DNA of 64,000 bases from Desulfatiglans sp. (GTDB lineage: Bacteria > Desulfobacterota > DSM-4660 > Desulfatiglandales > HGW-15), in assembly GCA_012513605.1 (NCBI GenBank), contig JAAZBV010000085.1:43234-107233 (forward strand), read 5' to 3'. The translations under genes and the position numbers were made by a program. The notes beneath the pieces were generated by a model. That model was not told the DNA's origin, ran no database searches, and was given only the letters and a program-made list of their open reading frames with translations. Shown here in pieces: positions 55,510 through 64,000 of this stretch. The first letter of the stretch is position 1. Each line of letters starts with the position of its first letter.

Positions 55510-57570
55510 CTATTTATATGGATCCTCCCCATCCCACTTCCCACCGTTTGCCAGCACTGTATAAAGGGCATCATGAGTCATTGTCTCAAAGATGGTAAAC
55601 TCATTAAATGATATCAACTCCCTGTCATCTACGTAAAGGCGTTCACTGGAGAGTTCTTTTACTGCAGGAAGCACCTTTGCGTTTCCACCACTCCACCCCG
55701 GTATGCCCGGACCAAATACCGTGATACCAGGTTTTGGACCCCATCCTTTTGATATGGTATAGGCACTCTCACGGTCATGGGGATTATGCACCTGGTTAAA
55801 ACCCAGCCCTGTCACATAGGATATATTTAGGGGATTGAGTCCGAGCTTGTAATCCATGAACTCAGATGCAGCATCCAGATATTCCTGATCTCCGCTGAGA
55901 CGATAATAAAGCATAGGCGCGCATGCATAGAGTGGCTGTCTTACATTGTGCCCCCAGCCTCCTGATTTTGAATTATTCCCTATTGGATATGCATGTTTCC
56001 TCAATTCATCTATGTTGCTGTCAGCAGCCTCTTTAATGGCATTTGTAAAAAATTGAACTACCTCAGGATCAACAGGCAACCTTTTTTCGACGATATAGGA
56101 ATAGATATACGCAGGGTTATCAAAACCCGCATCATTCAGTGAATAACCCGGTGTAGCATAAATATTCTTTTTAAGTGCTTCAGCCGCCCTGTAAAGCTCT
56201 TTTACCTTTTGATGTGCCTCATCACTTCCTGTAAGCAAATATTTCTGGATAAAATAATAGAGCCTTTCAGGCGCAGCCATATCCTTTTCACTATATTTTA
56301 ATGCCCTTTCCGCCCGGTCAAACAGTTGAGCAGATTTTTCCGGTTTATAGGGCTTTATTATCCTTGCAAGATGCATAAAGAGCCCCGCGCATGTCGTAGT
56401 GGCCCTTGCATCTATGGCTACAGTCCCGTATTTTTTAGTATCCCTGTCCATTGGAGCAGCAAATGGTTCAGGATACCCCTTTGTCTCAGTACCAAAGTGA
56501 ACACTGCCATCTTCATTCTGCAGATATTCCCATGGAAGTGCGCCCCATTCTGCCTCATCGATTATATCCGGGATATTATTTGTATAGTTCTTGATATTAT
56601 ATTCAGAATCGAATTCTCCGGGGATGTCATACTGGTTGTCATAAAAATATTCAGGGAATGCCTCATATATCATCAGATTTATTATCGGGTTTGAGATATG
56701 ATATGCCCTTCTGTCTGCATCTCCTGCATCATGGTATCCGCCGTAAACCCTGAACTCTCTTTCATTACCCTTAACCTCGATATTTGCCTCACCTATCGGG
56801 CCGTCAACATCATAAATAATGGTGTGACATGGTTTTTCTCTGATATCAGGATTATGTATGGGGCACCCGCACCGCTGCAAATACTGGGCACGGAACAGTA
56901 GATAGGCAGCGCGTTTTAAAAACTCACCCCCTACCCCGAATAGATATGAAGCGCCATAGCCTTCTACAACTATTTTATATGGTCCGCCCTCAGGCACTTT
57001 GGATAGATCAATACGATAGACAAAATCACCGGATGATTCATCATTGCCAATCTCATTAAGCTGACCTTTTAAAATACTCTTACCGGAGGAGGTTTGAATT
57101 ACTTCATAACCCGGTATATTCCCATCTATTTTTTGGCTTCCACCAGTACCAAGCCAGATTGCGAAATTTGCATACCGCGTTTTTGATAAAGCGCTGTAAC
57201 CCGCCTGATTAACCTTTATAGATTCACAAAGGATATCAGCGGAGTTAAATACAAACCTTTTATCCCCATAAGGGGTTTCCACCAGATATTCTTTGCCATC
57301 CTTAAGCGGTTCAGTCTTTATATAGATATGATGATCACATGGGTCAGCCTGCATGACATACTTATATATCCCTTTTGCAGGCGCTCTGTTAATTTTCCAG
57401 GCAGCCGTGTTACTGATATCCGCTTCATTGATATCAATAATGTCACTGGTAAAAACTAGTGCAAGAACATCCTTTGATGCAGTGCGAAGCTCTTTGAGTG
57501 TGAGTTCAGCATAGGAATTAGTACATGTAAGCAGGATTAGTGTAACAAATATTTTAAGATTTCGGGGCAT
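55510..57570 (-). CDS. glycoside hydrolase family 9 (cellulase-like)
   Basis: Inverting endo- or exo-glucanase family. A signal peptide (IFVTLILLTCTNSYA) precedes an Ig-like cellulase N-terminal domain (IKVNQAGYSALSKTRYANFA) and an (alpha/alpha)6 barrel. The nucleophile-side motif is YGGYHDAGDADRR. The C-terminal acid region has NPLNISYVTGLGFNQVHNPH and DDRELISFNEF. About 686 aa. The ATG at 57570 has GGAGAG upstream and begins the signal peptide; a start at 57609 would couple it to the stop of the preceding gene. Its substrate may be a plant, bacterial or host beta-glucan. Confidence 0.88.
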   Translation of the reverse strand: MPRNLKIFVTLILLTCTNSYAELTLKELRTASKDVLALVFTSDIIDINEADISNTAAWKINRAPAKGIYKYVMQADPCDHHIYIKTEPLKDGKEYLVETPYGDKRFVFNSADILCESIKVNQAGYSALSKTRYANFAIWLGTGGSQKIDGNIPGYEVIQTSSGKSILKGQLNEIGNDESSGDFVYRIDLSKVPEGGPYKIVVEGYGASYLFGVGGEFLKRAAYLLFRAQYLQRCGCPIHNPDIREKPCHTIIYDVDGPIGEANIEVKGNEREFRVYGGYHDAGDADRRAYHISNPIINLMIYEAFPEYFYDNQYDIPGEFDSEYNIKNYTNNIPDIIDEAEWGALPWEYLQNEDGSVHFGTETKGYPEPFAAPMDRDTKKYGTVAIDARATTTCAGLFMHLARIIKPYKPEKSAQLFDRAERALKYSEKDMAAPERLYYFIQKYLLTGSDEAHQKVKELYRAAEALKKNIYATPGYSLNDAGFDNPAYIYSYIVEKRLPVDPEVVQFFTNAIKEAADSNIDELRKHAYPIGNNSKSGGWGHNVRQPLYACAPMLYYRLSGDQEYLDAASEFMDYKLGLNPLNISYVTGLGFNQVHNPHDRESAYTISKGWGPKPGITVFGPGIPGWSGGNAKVLPAVKELSSERLYVDDRELISFNEFTIFETMTHDALYTVLANGGKWDGEDPYK

Positions 57571-57608
57571 GTAAATTATCTCTCCAATCACAATTTTACA
57601 TTGCTTCA

Positions 57609-59150
57609 TTACCACACATTAATATCCTTGGACGCTGTCTTTATCCTCTCCCCATCAGATTCTGTTAAGAACCTCTCTTCCACCAGCTTGTCTGTAACAT
57701 CATATACCTTTTTAAGGTAATCCTGCTTAGCCGGGTATAAAGCCTTTATCTTTTCAGCATCAAAGGTCACCTTATACCCTGCAAGGGAACAGAAAAATCC
57801 GCTCGCCTCATCCAGTGCCTTACTGTTTCCGAAATATGTTGCCGCAGGCGCCTCAACATAAGGATGCCTTACACCTCCAAGGGCATTACCATGTTCATCA
57901 AGCTTTATTGTTATTCCATTTTTGCCAGGGGCCTTTTCTGTTACGATAGGCTCTGCCTTTGGCGGAGGGGTATTAGTTCTGATCCATGCGTAAAGATTCT
58001 GATAGGCGCTGTTCATGAAAAACTCTAATGGAAAATCAGTCACCCCGTATTGATCAATACCCTCACATTTTGTTACTGTATCAGGCACACCCGCCCTGGC
58101 CGAATCAGCAGAATTAGGCGAGTTATCCATGCTTTTTTTATTTACATGGGCTGCGCCCGGTATCTCATACCTTCTGAATCTGTCAGTTAGCTCATCATTG
58201 TCAGGCCGTCTGGCTACAACTGTAGAGTTAAGCAGGCCCTGGGTAACCACGCTTATTACAGGTACACCACTTGGTTTTATTGTTACACCCCTTTCTCCGG
58301 GGGGCACAGCATCTACACACTGGTTTAAGGGTACAATAAAGGCATCGCCATCACCTATCATGTAGCCGTCAAATATCGGCCTGCCATTAGCCATTTTTGC
58401 AGTATCAAGCGGGTGTATAAGATTGATATACGTTGTAAGGTAGCCACCTGTCTGTGAATAGCCAGTGGCAATAAGGTATTTCACATCATACCCCTTTAAA
58501 GGGTTTAAATCCTTGCCCTTAAGCAGTTTACCAACCTGGCTTACAATATCCCAGACAAGGCCGTTTTCTGTCTCTTTTGTTGTATCATTGAGGGTTGAAG
58601 GTTTTATTTCACATCTCTCCTTTTTTGGCGCAGGATTATCCATTGATAATACACTGTAGCGCTCAGGATTAAATTTTTTGAGTGCCTCAAGTGCAATGGG
58701 TTTTACTGTAATACCAACCCATATGTCGCCATTCTCTATAAAGAAATCCCTGCAAAACATCCATTGAAGATCCATATCAAACATATTTGTCGGGTTATTT
58801 AACTCCAGAACCACATTACCGCTGAACCGTGATTTATCCTCCGGACGCCTTACGAGTATCCTTGTAGTGTATGGTGCATCAGCCCATTTTACTATAACCT
58901 TTCCTGCTGGATCATAATCATAAACATTTGCCTTCCCGCTTACAAAATATTCCTCTTCTATGTAACCCGAGGATGCAATATTCTGCGGCACAACAGATTG
59001 GTCTGCCCCATTAAAGGGATATGATCCATCAGTCACATTGACAGGCCCTGTTACATTGAAATGGCTGATCTCGCCATTAACATCTTTAGAACATGAATAA
59101 CAAAATAATATTAGAAAAAATATAGACGATACGAGATAGAGTTTCTTCAT
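57609..59150 (-). CDS. lipoprotein alpha/beta hydrolase (Abhydrolase_10 type)
   Basis: 513-aa secreted hydrolase. The N-terminus is a lipoprotein signal (FFLILFCYSC). The alpha/beta-hydrolase elbow is IATGYSQTGGYLT near residue 230, with the serine of GYSQTG as nucleophile. The rest resembles the alpha/beta hydrolase domain-containing family PF20091, whose substrates are poorly known. It is followed directly by the GH9 gene, which suggests joint breakdown of a polysaccharide and its ester substituents (inference). Confidence 0.82.
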   Translation of the reverse strand: MKKLYLVSSIFFLILFCYSCSKDVNGEISHFNVTGPVNVTDGSYPFNGADQSVVPQNIASSGYIEEEYFVSGKANVYDYDPAGKVIVKWADAPYTTRILVRRPEDKSRFSGNVVLELNNPTNMFDMDLQWMFCRDFFIENGDIWVGITVKPIALEALKKFNPERYSVLSMDNPAPKKERCEIKPSTLNDTTKETENGLVWDIVSQVGKLLKGKDLNPLKGYDVKYLIATGYSQTGGYLTTYINLIHPLDTAKMANGRPIFDGYMIGDGDAFIVPLNQCVDAVPPGERGVTIKPSGVPVISVVTQGLLNSTVVARRPDNDELTDRFRRYEIPGAAHVNKKSMDNSPNSADSARAGVPDTVTKCEGIDQYGVTDFPLEFFMNSAYQNLYAWIRTNTPPPKAEPIVTEKAPGKNGITIKLDEHGNALGGVRHPYVEAPAATYFGNSKALDEASGFFCSLAGYKVTFDAEKIKALYPAKQDYLKKVYDVTDKLVEERFLTESDGERIKTASKDINVW

Positions 59151-59378
59151 TTAATATTACCCCTATTTATGTGTTTTTTAAAAGGACAGCTATGTGCAAT
59201 ACAATGGTATTATTAAACCTTTTTGATATTTTCCGCCACCCTTTTCTTATATCTACAGTTTCATATCAAATTATTGCCTCATTGTAGAGCTACCAAATAA
59301 ACCCTTTCCAGCCGATTAATGATAATCGAAAGGAAGATAACTATTTCATGCCTGATCAAAATTAATCATGGGGGAGCG

Positions 59379-59576
59379 ATGCCATTACAAAAAATATTAT
59401 TCTGGCTGTATCTATTAACAGGCATAGTTACCGGAATTATCGTGATGATAATGCCTGTTACAGGTATAGCACTCACCTATCAGAAGCAGATTACAAACTG
59501 GGCGAATAAAAAAAATCTGCATTATAAACCCAACTCCCGGTTCCCAACATCTTCCGGTTGCAGTTATCCAATTTAA
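59379..59576 (+). pseudogene. PepSY-type membrane protein, N-terminal fragment
   Basis: GGGGAGCG before an ATG leads to QKILFWLYLLTGIVTGIIVM and IMPVTGIALTYQKQITNWA. This is the first membrane segment of PepSY-associated transmembrane proteins, which usually sit with TonB-dependent receptors. The frame ends after 65 codons. A shift near 59535 would continue with GSQHLPVAVIQFK, as in intact members, before another stop. The remaining several hundred codons are missing. Confidence 0.65.
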
Positions 59577-59592
59577 GTAGTGGAAATGTATC

Positions 59593-60183
59593 TTACTGGG
59601 CCTTTTTTAAAGGTGTTGTATAAAGCCATAATGTATGCTCTGAGTTATCCTCGTTTGATATGATCTCTATCTTTTTATCAGGGATATATCCGAACAGATC
59701 ATAATTGTGAAACACAAGCCTTGAACCGGGTTTGAGGGTCTCAAACTGTGGTAAAAGTCTTAAGTTCATTTCAGGTAGAAGATAAATCGGGAGCACATCC
59801 GCCTCACTTATATCCACTGTAAAGATATCTGCCTGGATAATCTTTACAAGGTCTGAAACATTATTTCTATCTGCATTCTTTCGGGATTCCCGAACCATAA
59901 CCGGGTCAATCTCATAACCTATCCCTTTGCTGCCATATTTCTGCGCAGCCAGAACAAGCATCCTTGCATCTCCGCATCCAAGGTCAACAACAAGGTCATC
60001 CTTTTTCACCCCTGCCATGTGAAGCATCTGGGAAACAATGTCATATGGTGACCCTACATAAACCACATCAGGTGTCTGTATAAATATCGGCTCTTCTGTG
60101 CCCTCCCCTGCAAAAAGCACTGGCAGGCATAAAAAAAAGATAATCGGGATAATAAACTTTACAGAAAATTTGATCTTTTTCAT
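59593..60183 (-). CDS. exported SAM-dependent methyltransferase-like protein
   Basis: 196 aa: a cleavable signal peptide (FIIPIIFFLCLPVLFAG), then a class I Rossmann methyltransferase core with VVDLGCGDARMLVLAAQKYG and GIGYEIDPVMV. The core resembles small DOT1-like or generic methyltransferases. Export is surprising, because SAM is not known to be abundant in the periplasm. GAGGAGAGAG lies before the ATG. An LRR lipoprotein gene lies 41 bp upstream on the same strand. Confidence 0.82.
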   Translation of the reverse strand: MKKIKFSVKFIIPIIFFLCLPVLFAGEGTEEPIFIQTPDVVYVGSPYDIVSQMLHMAGVKKDDLVVDLGCGDARMLVLAAQKYGSKGIGYEIDPVMVRESRKNADRNNVSDLVKIIQADIFTVDISEADVLPIYLLPEMNLRLLPQFETLKPGSRLVFHNYDLFGYIPDKKIEIISNEDNSEHTLWLYTTPLKKAQ

Positions 60184-60224
60184 GGTATCTCTCTCCTCTC
60201 GGTTTCAGGCTGATAAAATCAGTT

Positions 60225-60989
60225 TCAACGAAAAATAGCAAGGGATGGAAACCTCATAATAACATCCCGAACCGCCATATCATTCAGGCCCGAACCCTCC
60301 GCATACACGATACGCAGGTTTGGCATGGATATAAAATAGGATAGATCCATATCCGATATTGAGCATTTTTCAATATTCAATTCATTTAGCCTTGCCATCC
60401 CGGATAGAGCCTTTATACCCTGCCCTGAAATCTGTGTGTCGGCAACAGAAAGCACCTCAAGATTTTTGAAACGTGATATCTCAACCATATCTTTGTCTGT
60501 AATCCTGTTCCCGCTTAGATTCAGCACCTTCAGGGTGTCAACAGCGTTGATTTTTTTTAACACCCCGCCATCGATATTTGTATTCTGAAGGGCCAGTGCC
60601 TCAAGGTTAGTAAGACTGGATATCCAGGAAAAATCGGCCCCATCAAGATTGGTGTCATGTATGTAGAGCCGTTTGAGAGAAATGCACTTTTTAAGATGTT
60701 TTAACCCTTTAGCTGATATTTCACCCTTACCGATCTCAAGCCATTCAAGAGAAGGAAGATGGGGAAGATAACTCATTGCCTTGTCGTTAAACTCACCATT
60801 TTTTGCCTCTATCCAGCGGATATGACCATTCGGATCGGTCTGGACAGGGATGCCTGCCTGTGTGAGTCTGTCTACTGATTTTTTACTGTCTTTCGGGAGA
60901 ACAGCATTATTACCGCTTGGGGACACATTACATGAAAAGAACAATGCTAAAACAACCGTATACCACACTCTCTTTAAATTTAATGCCAT
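60225..60989 (-). CDS. leucine-rich-repeat lipoprotein
   Basis: 254 aa with a lipobox-type signal (VVLALFFSC) and about seven leucine-rich repeats (LKHLKKCISLKRLYI; LTNLEALALQNTNI; LKVLNLSGNRI; LNELNIEKCSI). It is probably anchored in a membrane on the periplasmic or surface side and used for protein binding. No other domain. It probably forms a transcription unit with the exported methyltransferase. Confidence 0.82.
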   Translation of the reverse strand: MALNLKRVWYTVVLALFFSCNVSPSGNNAVLPKDSKKSVDRLTQAGIPVQTDPNGHIRWIEAKNGEFNDKAMSYLPHLPSLEWLEIGKGEISAKGLKHLKKCISLKRLYIHDTNLDGADFSWISSLTNLEALALQNTNIDGGVLKKINAVDTLKVLNLSGNRITDKDMVEISRFKNLEVLSVADTQISGQGIKALSGMARLNELNIEKCSISDMDLSYFISMPNLRIVYAEGSGLNDMAVRDVIMRFPSLAIFR

Positions 60990-61054
60990 TGGAACACCTG
61001 TAATTCTGTTTTTTCATAAATGAAATCCTGTTTTTAATCGCACACAGGATAGTG

Positions 61055-61100
61055 AAAAAAGCCGTAGTCTTTATGTTTTTTTGTACTTCAAAAGACTACG
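61055..61100 (-). terminator. terminator of the MFS gene
   Basis: A 10-bp stem CGTAGTCTTT / AAAGACTACG followed on the minus strand by GGCTTTTTTC, 30 bp after the MFS stop codon. Confidence 0.7.
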
Positions 61101-61129
61101 ACCTGAAAATCATACAACCTCAAAGGTAG

Positions 61130-62383
61130 TTATCGTACTTTTACAAACAGGGTGGCAATAATTCCAAGCACACAAAAAGGAATCATCCAGTAACCTGCAA
61201 TTGCCCAGCTTTCCTGTAATCCTGCTGTTGCGGCATAAGCCTCCTGAATTCGTGGAAAAAGTATACCGGCAACAAACATACCTATGTTCTGAACGAAAAT
61301 AGCTATAGCCATACCTATTCCGATGAACTGGGGTTTCTTTGCCACTTCAGGAACTGAAGCAAGAAGTACCGCTGCGAGAGGACCGTGCAGAATACCAAAT
61401 ACGAAGGTATACAGAGGAATCATATTGCCTTCAACTTTAAATGGGAAAAGGAAGGTTAAGGTCACAAGGGTAAAGGGAATAATAATCATAATCTTACGTT
61501 TACCGATAGTGTCAGATATCCAGCCTCCGATCGGTGATGAAATGATTGAAAACCCAAATACAAAAGCGGTGACAAAAGAAGCATACATAAGAGGACCTTT
61601 ATCGAAAGTCGGAAGAAAATTTCTAAATTCCATCAGGAATGACGGGTAAACATTAGTTACTGCCATAACAACCAGGTTATAGCAGCCAAACGCGATACCA
61701 ATCATCCAGAAACTGCGGTTAGCCATCCCCTGTAACAGGCTGGGAGAGGCATCCTCTCCTGGAGGCGGAGCAGGTGCGGGCGCCATTTCATCTGCCCTGG
61801 GCATACGAAACATAATTGCAAATATAATAAAGGAGAGAGCAGAAAAACCAGCGCATAACCACCATACATATTTCCAGCCGAAGGATGCATCAATTAATGG
61901 TGCGATAAGCAACATAACTATATTACCTATTCCAACGCTGGTTGCCCATATTCCTGTGGGTAGAGATGTTTTTTGTAAAGGAAACCATATGCTGATTGCC
62001 AGTGGCGCAGTTACCATAATCAGCCCCATCCCCACTCCTTCGATGAACCGTCCTACTTTGAGCATTAAAAATGTTGTTGCTAGGGCGCCAATTGTAGGCC
62101 CTATTGCAACTGCGGCAACAGAAATCAATGCAGTCATCTTGATTCCAAATTTTTTAAGAATAAAGCCGGCAGGAAGAGCAAGAACAAATCCCATGATCGA
62201 AAAGATGCCCATCAGATCACCTGTTTCGACAAATGTCACACTAAATTCCTTGTTTAGTGTGACCATCAGTGGCGGCACCTTGAACAAATTAAGAGTTGCC
62301 GACAATGTAACCATGTAAAGTGCAAACACTATTCCCCAGGCATAGGCTGGAGTTTTCGGGATTGCTGTAGATTGCTGATTCAT
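61130..62383 (-). CDS. major facilitator superfamily transporter
   Basis: 417-aa permease with about 12 membrane segments in two halves and a proline-rich cytoplasmic loop (PAPAPPPGEDAS) near the middle. It has MFS-type loops such as GRFIEGVGMGLIMVTAPLAI and GGWISDTIGKRKIMIII. It is not specific enough to name a substrate; relatives of this type include organic-anion carriers. AAAAGGAGGTCC precedes the ATG. Confidence 0.85.
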   Translation of the reverse strand: MNQQSTAIPKTPAYAWGIVFALYMVTLSATLNLFKVPPLMVTLNKEFSVTFVETGDLMGIFSIMGFVLALPAGFILKKFGIKMTALISVAAVAIGPTIGALATTFLMLKVGRFIEGVGMGLIMVTAPLAISIWFPLQKTSLPTGIWATSVGIGNIVMLLIAPLIDASFGWKYVWWLCAGFSALSFIIFAIMFRMPRADEMAPAPAPPPGEDASPSLLQGMANRSFWMIGIAFGCYNLVVMAVTNVYPSFLMEFRNFLPTFDKGPLMYASFVTAFVFGFSIISSPIGGWISDTIGKRKIMIIIPFTLVTLTFLFPFKVEGNMIPLYTFVFGILHGPLAAVLLASVPEVAKKPQFIGIGMAIAIFVQNIGMFVAGILFPRIQEAYAATAGLQESWAIAGYWMIPFCVLGIIATLFVKVR

Positions 62384-62661
62384 TGGACCTCCTTTTTTAC
62401 GTTATCCTATTGGAATAACGGACGAAAAATGGTTAATGAGAAGTCCCTGCAAGGGGCAGGACAAAAAAAATATATTTTTATGATTTATCGCGGGCGTATA
62501 ATATTGTTGCTCTATCTCTTTGTCAAGAAAACTCATTTTAGTAGTTGACTCTGTATGGTGAAATAATTATTATAAGGCCAAAGAGTAAGATAAAATAAAA
62601 GAGAAAAAGGAGAAGCGAATAGGAAAAAGCAGTTAAACATAATTTTGAAAGGAGAGTAACT

Positions 62662-63312
62662 ATGACGACACTACGAAACCCAGGCATCAACTTTCCCATC
62701 TTAAACGGTTTAGCAGCATTAATAATAACAGGTTTGCTTCTCATACTTTGCGTACAGCTTGTAAAATTCACCCCTCCAGCACCCAATGTAAAACATAAAC
62801 CAATGTTTATTAATTATGTTCCTCCAGCAGATCTGCCTGATCCGATTGAGGAAGAGGTAATTACTCCAAAACCTATTAACCCTGTAAATAATACTCTACC
62901 TGAAAGGATTCAATATGAAGCGTTGCCGGACCTTAATACTGGTATAAATAAAATTGGCAATGTCCCGATACCTGTTGTAAAATCAGGGGATATTATTACA
63001 ACACCTCGAAAGATTCCTGATATATATACACTTAGCCAGGTTGACCGCAAACCCCGCGTAATTCGGCCTTTTACCCCAATATACCCTTATGATGCACAGA
63101 GAAAAGGGATTGAAGGCAATGTGGTTCTGCGTTTTGTCGTGGATGAAAATGGAATGGTTCAGAACCCTGAAGTAATAAAGGCTGAACCGGCTGGTGTCTT
63201 TGAGCAGGCAGCACTTGCGGCTATCGTTAAATACAAATTTGACCCAGCGGTAGTGAATACGAAAAAGGTAAAATGTTACGCAGTTCTTCCGATTGGGTTC
63301 AGACTTAATTAG
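62662..63312 (+). CDS. tonB: TonB-family energy transducer
   Basis: Couples ExbB/ExbD to outer-membrane receptors. One N-terminal membrane anchor (about residues 14-34), a proline-rich periplasmic stretch (~50-140), then the C-terminal TonB domain (PIYPYDAQRKGIEGNVVLRF, then VDENGMVQNPEVIKAEPAG). 216 aa. AAAGGAGAG lies before the ATG. No exbB, exbD or receptor gene is in the window; the PepSY fragment 3 kb away may be a trace of a former iron-uptake cluster. Confidence 0.9.
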   Translation: MTTLRNPGINFPILNGLAALIITGLLLILCVQLVKFTPPAPNVKHKPMFINYVPPADLPDPIEEEVITPKPINPVNNTLPERIQYEALPDLNTGINKIGNVPIPVVKSGDIITTPRKIPDIYTLSQVDRKPRVIRPFTPIYPYDAQRKGIEGNVVLRFVVDENGMVQNPEVIKAEPAGVFEQAALAAIVKYKFDPAVVNTKKVKCYAVLPIGFRLN

Positions 63313-63315
63313 TCT

Positions 63316-63825
63316 TTATCCAAAAACTCGCATCTCCGCTTGCCCATCCTCAGGAATAATCTGCATCATAAGTGGATGGGGATCAGTTGGCTCCTTTACG
63401 CCCCCTTCGGGTGAAGGGGCCATAGAAACAGAACGGACAATCAGGGCCTCTATCTCTGAGACCTTCGCACCCATTTCAACCTTGAGCCTTACAGCATACC
63501 AGTTATTATTTCCATTTTCATTGATCCTGTCAAGAAGCCCTACCTGCCCTGTTTTTTCATCTATAACATCTACACGATAGGTGGGCATGGCAGATGCGGT
63601 ATTCCACAGGCCGTCATTAAGATTAATACGCACCCCGTTTTCAGTATATTTTACATTTTTAGTCGTAGGTAGTTTTGAGGCATCATGAGCAGTAAGGGCA
63701 TTAAGATATTTTGTCATAAATCCTGCCAGGCATTCACGGTTGCACTCACCTGAACCTGCTGCACCGGTTGAAACAGAAAGGCATAGTACAGAGACTGTTA
63801 ACATGGTTAAGATTGTTCGTTTCAT
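63316..63825 (-). CDS. secreted protein of unknown function
   Basis: 169 aa: signal peptide (VSVLCLSVSTGAAGSG) with a Cys pair (GECNRECLAGFM). The fold resembles the NTF2-like 'C..xCLxGFxxxYLxAL' family of secreted proteins with no assigned role (ALTAHDASKLPTTKNVKYTE; GQVGLLDRINENG; LRLKVEMG is close to ALRLKVEDG). Stop codons of this gene and tonB are only 3 bp apart (convergent). AAAGGAGATACC precedes the ATG. Confidence 0.72.
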   Translation of the reverse strand: MKRTILTMLTVSVLCLSVSTGAAGSGECNRECLAGFMTKYLNALTAHDASKLPTTKNVKYTENGVRINLNDGLWNTASAMPTYRVDVIDEKTGQVGLLDRINENGNNNWYAVRLKVEMGAKVSEIEALIVRSVSMAPSPEGGVKEPTDPHPLMMQIIPEDGQAEMRVFG

Positions 63826-63927
63826 GGTATCTCCTTTATCTTTTTAAGTTATAATTGACCTTAAAACCAAAAGAAAATTGGCTCCTCACAAGAATTTGTG
63901 GGTGCCAGGTTAATAAAAAACTTGAAA

Positions 63928-63992
63928 GCATGAATCAAATCAAGTACTTCCTGTTGGTGACTAACCTATGGGAAGGAGGATATGATTCATGC
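63928..63992 (+). repeat. 10-bp inverted repeat around a ribosome site
   Basis: GCATGAATCA (63928-63937) and TGATTCATGC (63983-63992) are exact inverted copies. AAGGAGG at 63973-63979 lies in the loop, and the 3' arm covers the ATGs at 63982 and 63989. It may be a regulatory hairpin or an insertion-sequence end. Confidence 0.45.
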
Positions 63993-64000
63993 TTATCGAA
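63989..64000 (+). CDS. start of a further gene (cut by window end)
   Basis: ATG at 63989 with AAGGAGG nine bases upstream, four codons visible (MLIE). ATG at 63982 is an alternative. Identity unknown. Confidence 0.4.

Noticed and set aside
1..64000. rRNA or tRNA genes
   Set aside because: No convincing cloverleaf or rRNA segment was recognised by eye; a tRNA or Infernal scan would be decisive.

Overview
The window is a chromosomal stretch of a motile Gram-negative bacterium. It carries TolC/RND efflux systems, a TonB protein, lipoproteins, a flagellar basal-body cluster with sigma-54 type promoters and a sigma-54 activator, a GAF-ANTAR regulator, an FMN-binding glutamate-synthase-like protein and a DUF169 protein. 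That mix, with AT-rich spacers, fits a deltaproteobacterium (Desulfobacterota) best. This is inference: no rRNA or tRNA gene was seen to place it.

Layout. 0-5 kb: ftsK and RNase J (minus strand, overlapping by 4 bp), then ssb and a tatA-like gene facing each other across a shared terminator. 5-8 kb: a PAS hybrid histidine kinase and a Phd/VapC-type toxin-antitoxin pair. 8-15 kb: a decayed accessory region. It holds an alpha-2-macroglobulin gene cut into a 1284-codon 5' part and a short 3' remnant, with BRO/DinD-type antirepressor genes between them. Next to it is a pair of small genes whose nucleotidyltransferase member is almost wholly deleted, and about 700 bp of repeat-rich noncoding DNA. 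15-22 kb: RNase D, a double-receiver HD-GYP regulator, a SpoU methyltransferase, a KaiC-like/XRE/cupin regulator, the FMN glutamate-synthase-like gene and a GAF-ANTAR gene. 22-28 kb: an RND adaptor and pump, and a TrmJ-like methyltransferase.

28-43 kb: flagellar block flgB-flgC-fliE-fliF-fliG-fliH-fliI-fliJ-motE. Upstream lie a sigma-54 activator with a degenerate receiver, a 967-aa TPR protein and a small membrane protein. Divergent from these is a FlgN/FliT-like coiled-coil gene with an HD-GYP/HDOD gene. 43-49 kb: marR-tolC-adaptor-RND pump operon with a palindromic operator. 49-55 kb: UbiB-like kinase, phasin-like protein, alkaline-phosphatase-superfamily protein, DUF169 protein and a divergent acetolactate-synthase-like ThDP enzyme. 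55-64 kb: GH9 glycosidase with a lipoprotein hydrolase, a PepSY remnant, an exported methyltransferase with a leucine-rich-repeat lipoprotein, an MFS transporter, TonB and a secreted protein of unknown function.

The most notable observation is the leader of the FMN glutamate-synthase-like gene. Just after a predicted promoter it has a hairpin with a hexaloop AACGGC. A second hairpin with hexaloop AAAGAC follows, and its loop and 3' arm are also the 5' arm of a strong terminator. This is the layout expected of an ANTAR antitermination target, and a GAF-ANTAR gene lies directly upstream on the same strand. Two TTTAGT-N3-ACTAAA palindromes sit on and above the same promoter, suggesting a second layer of control.
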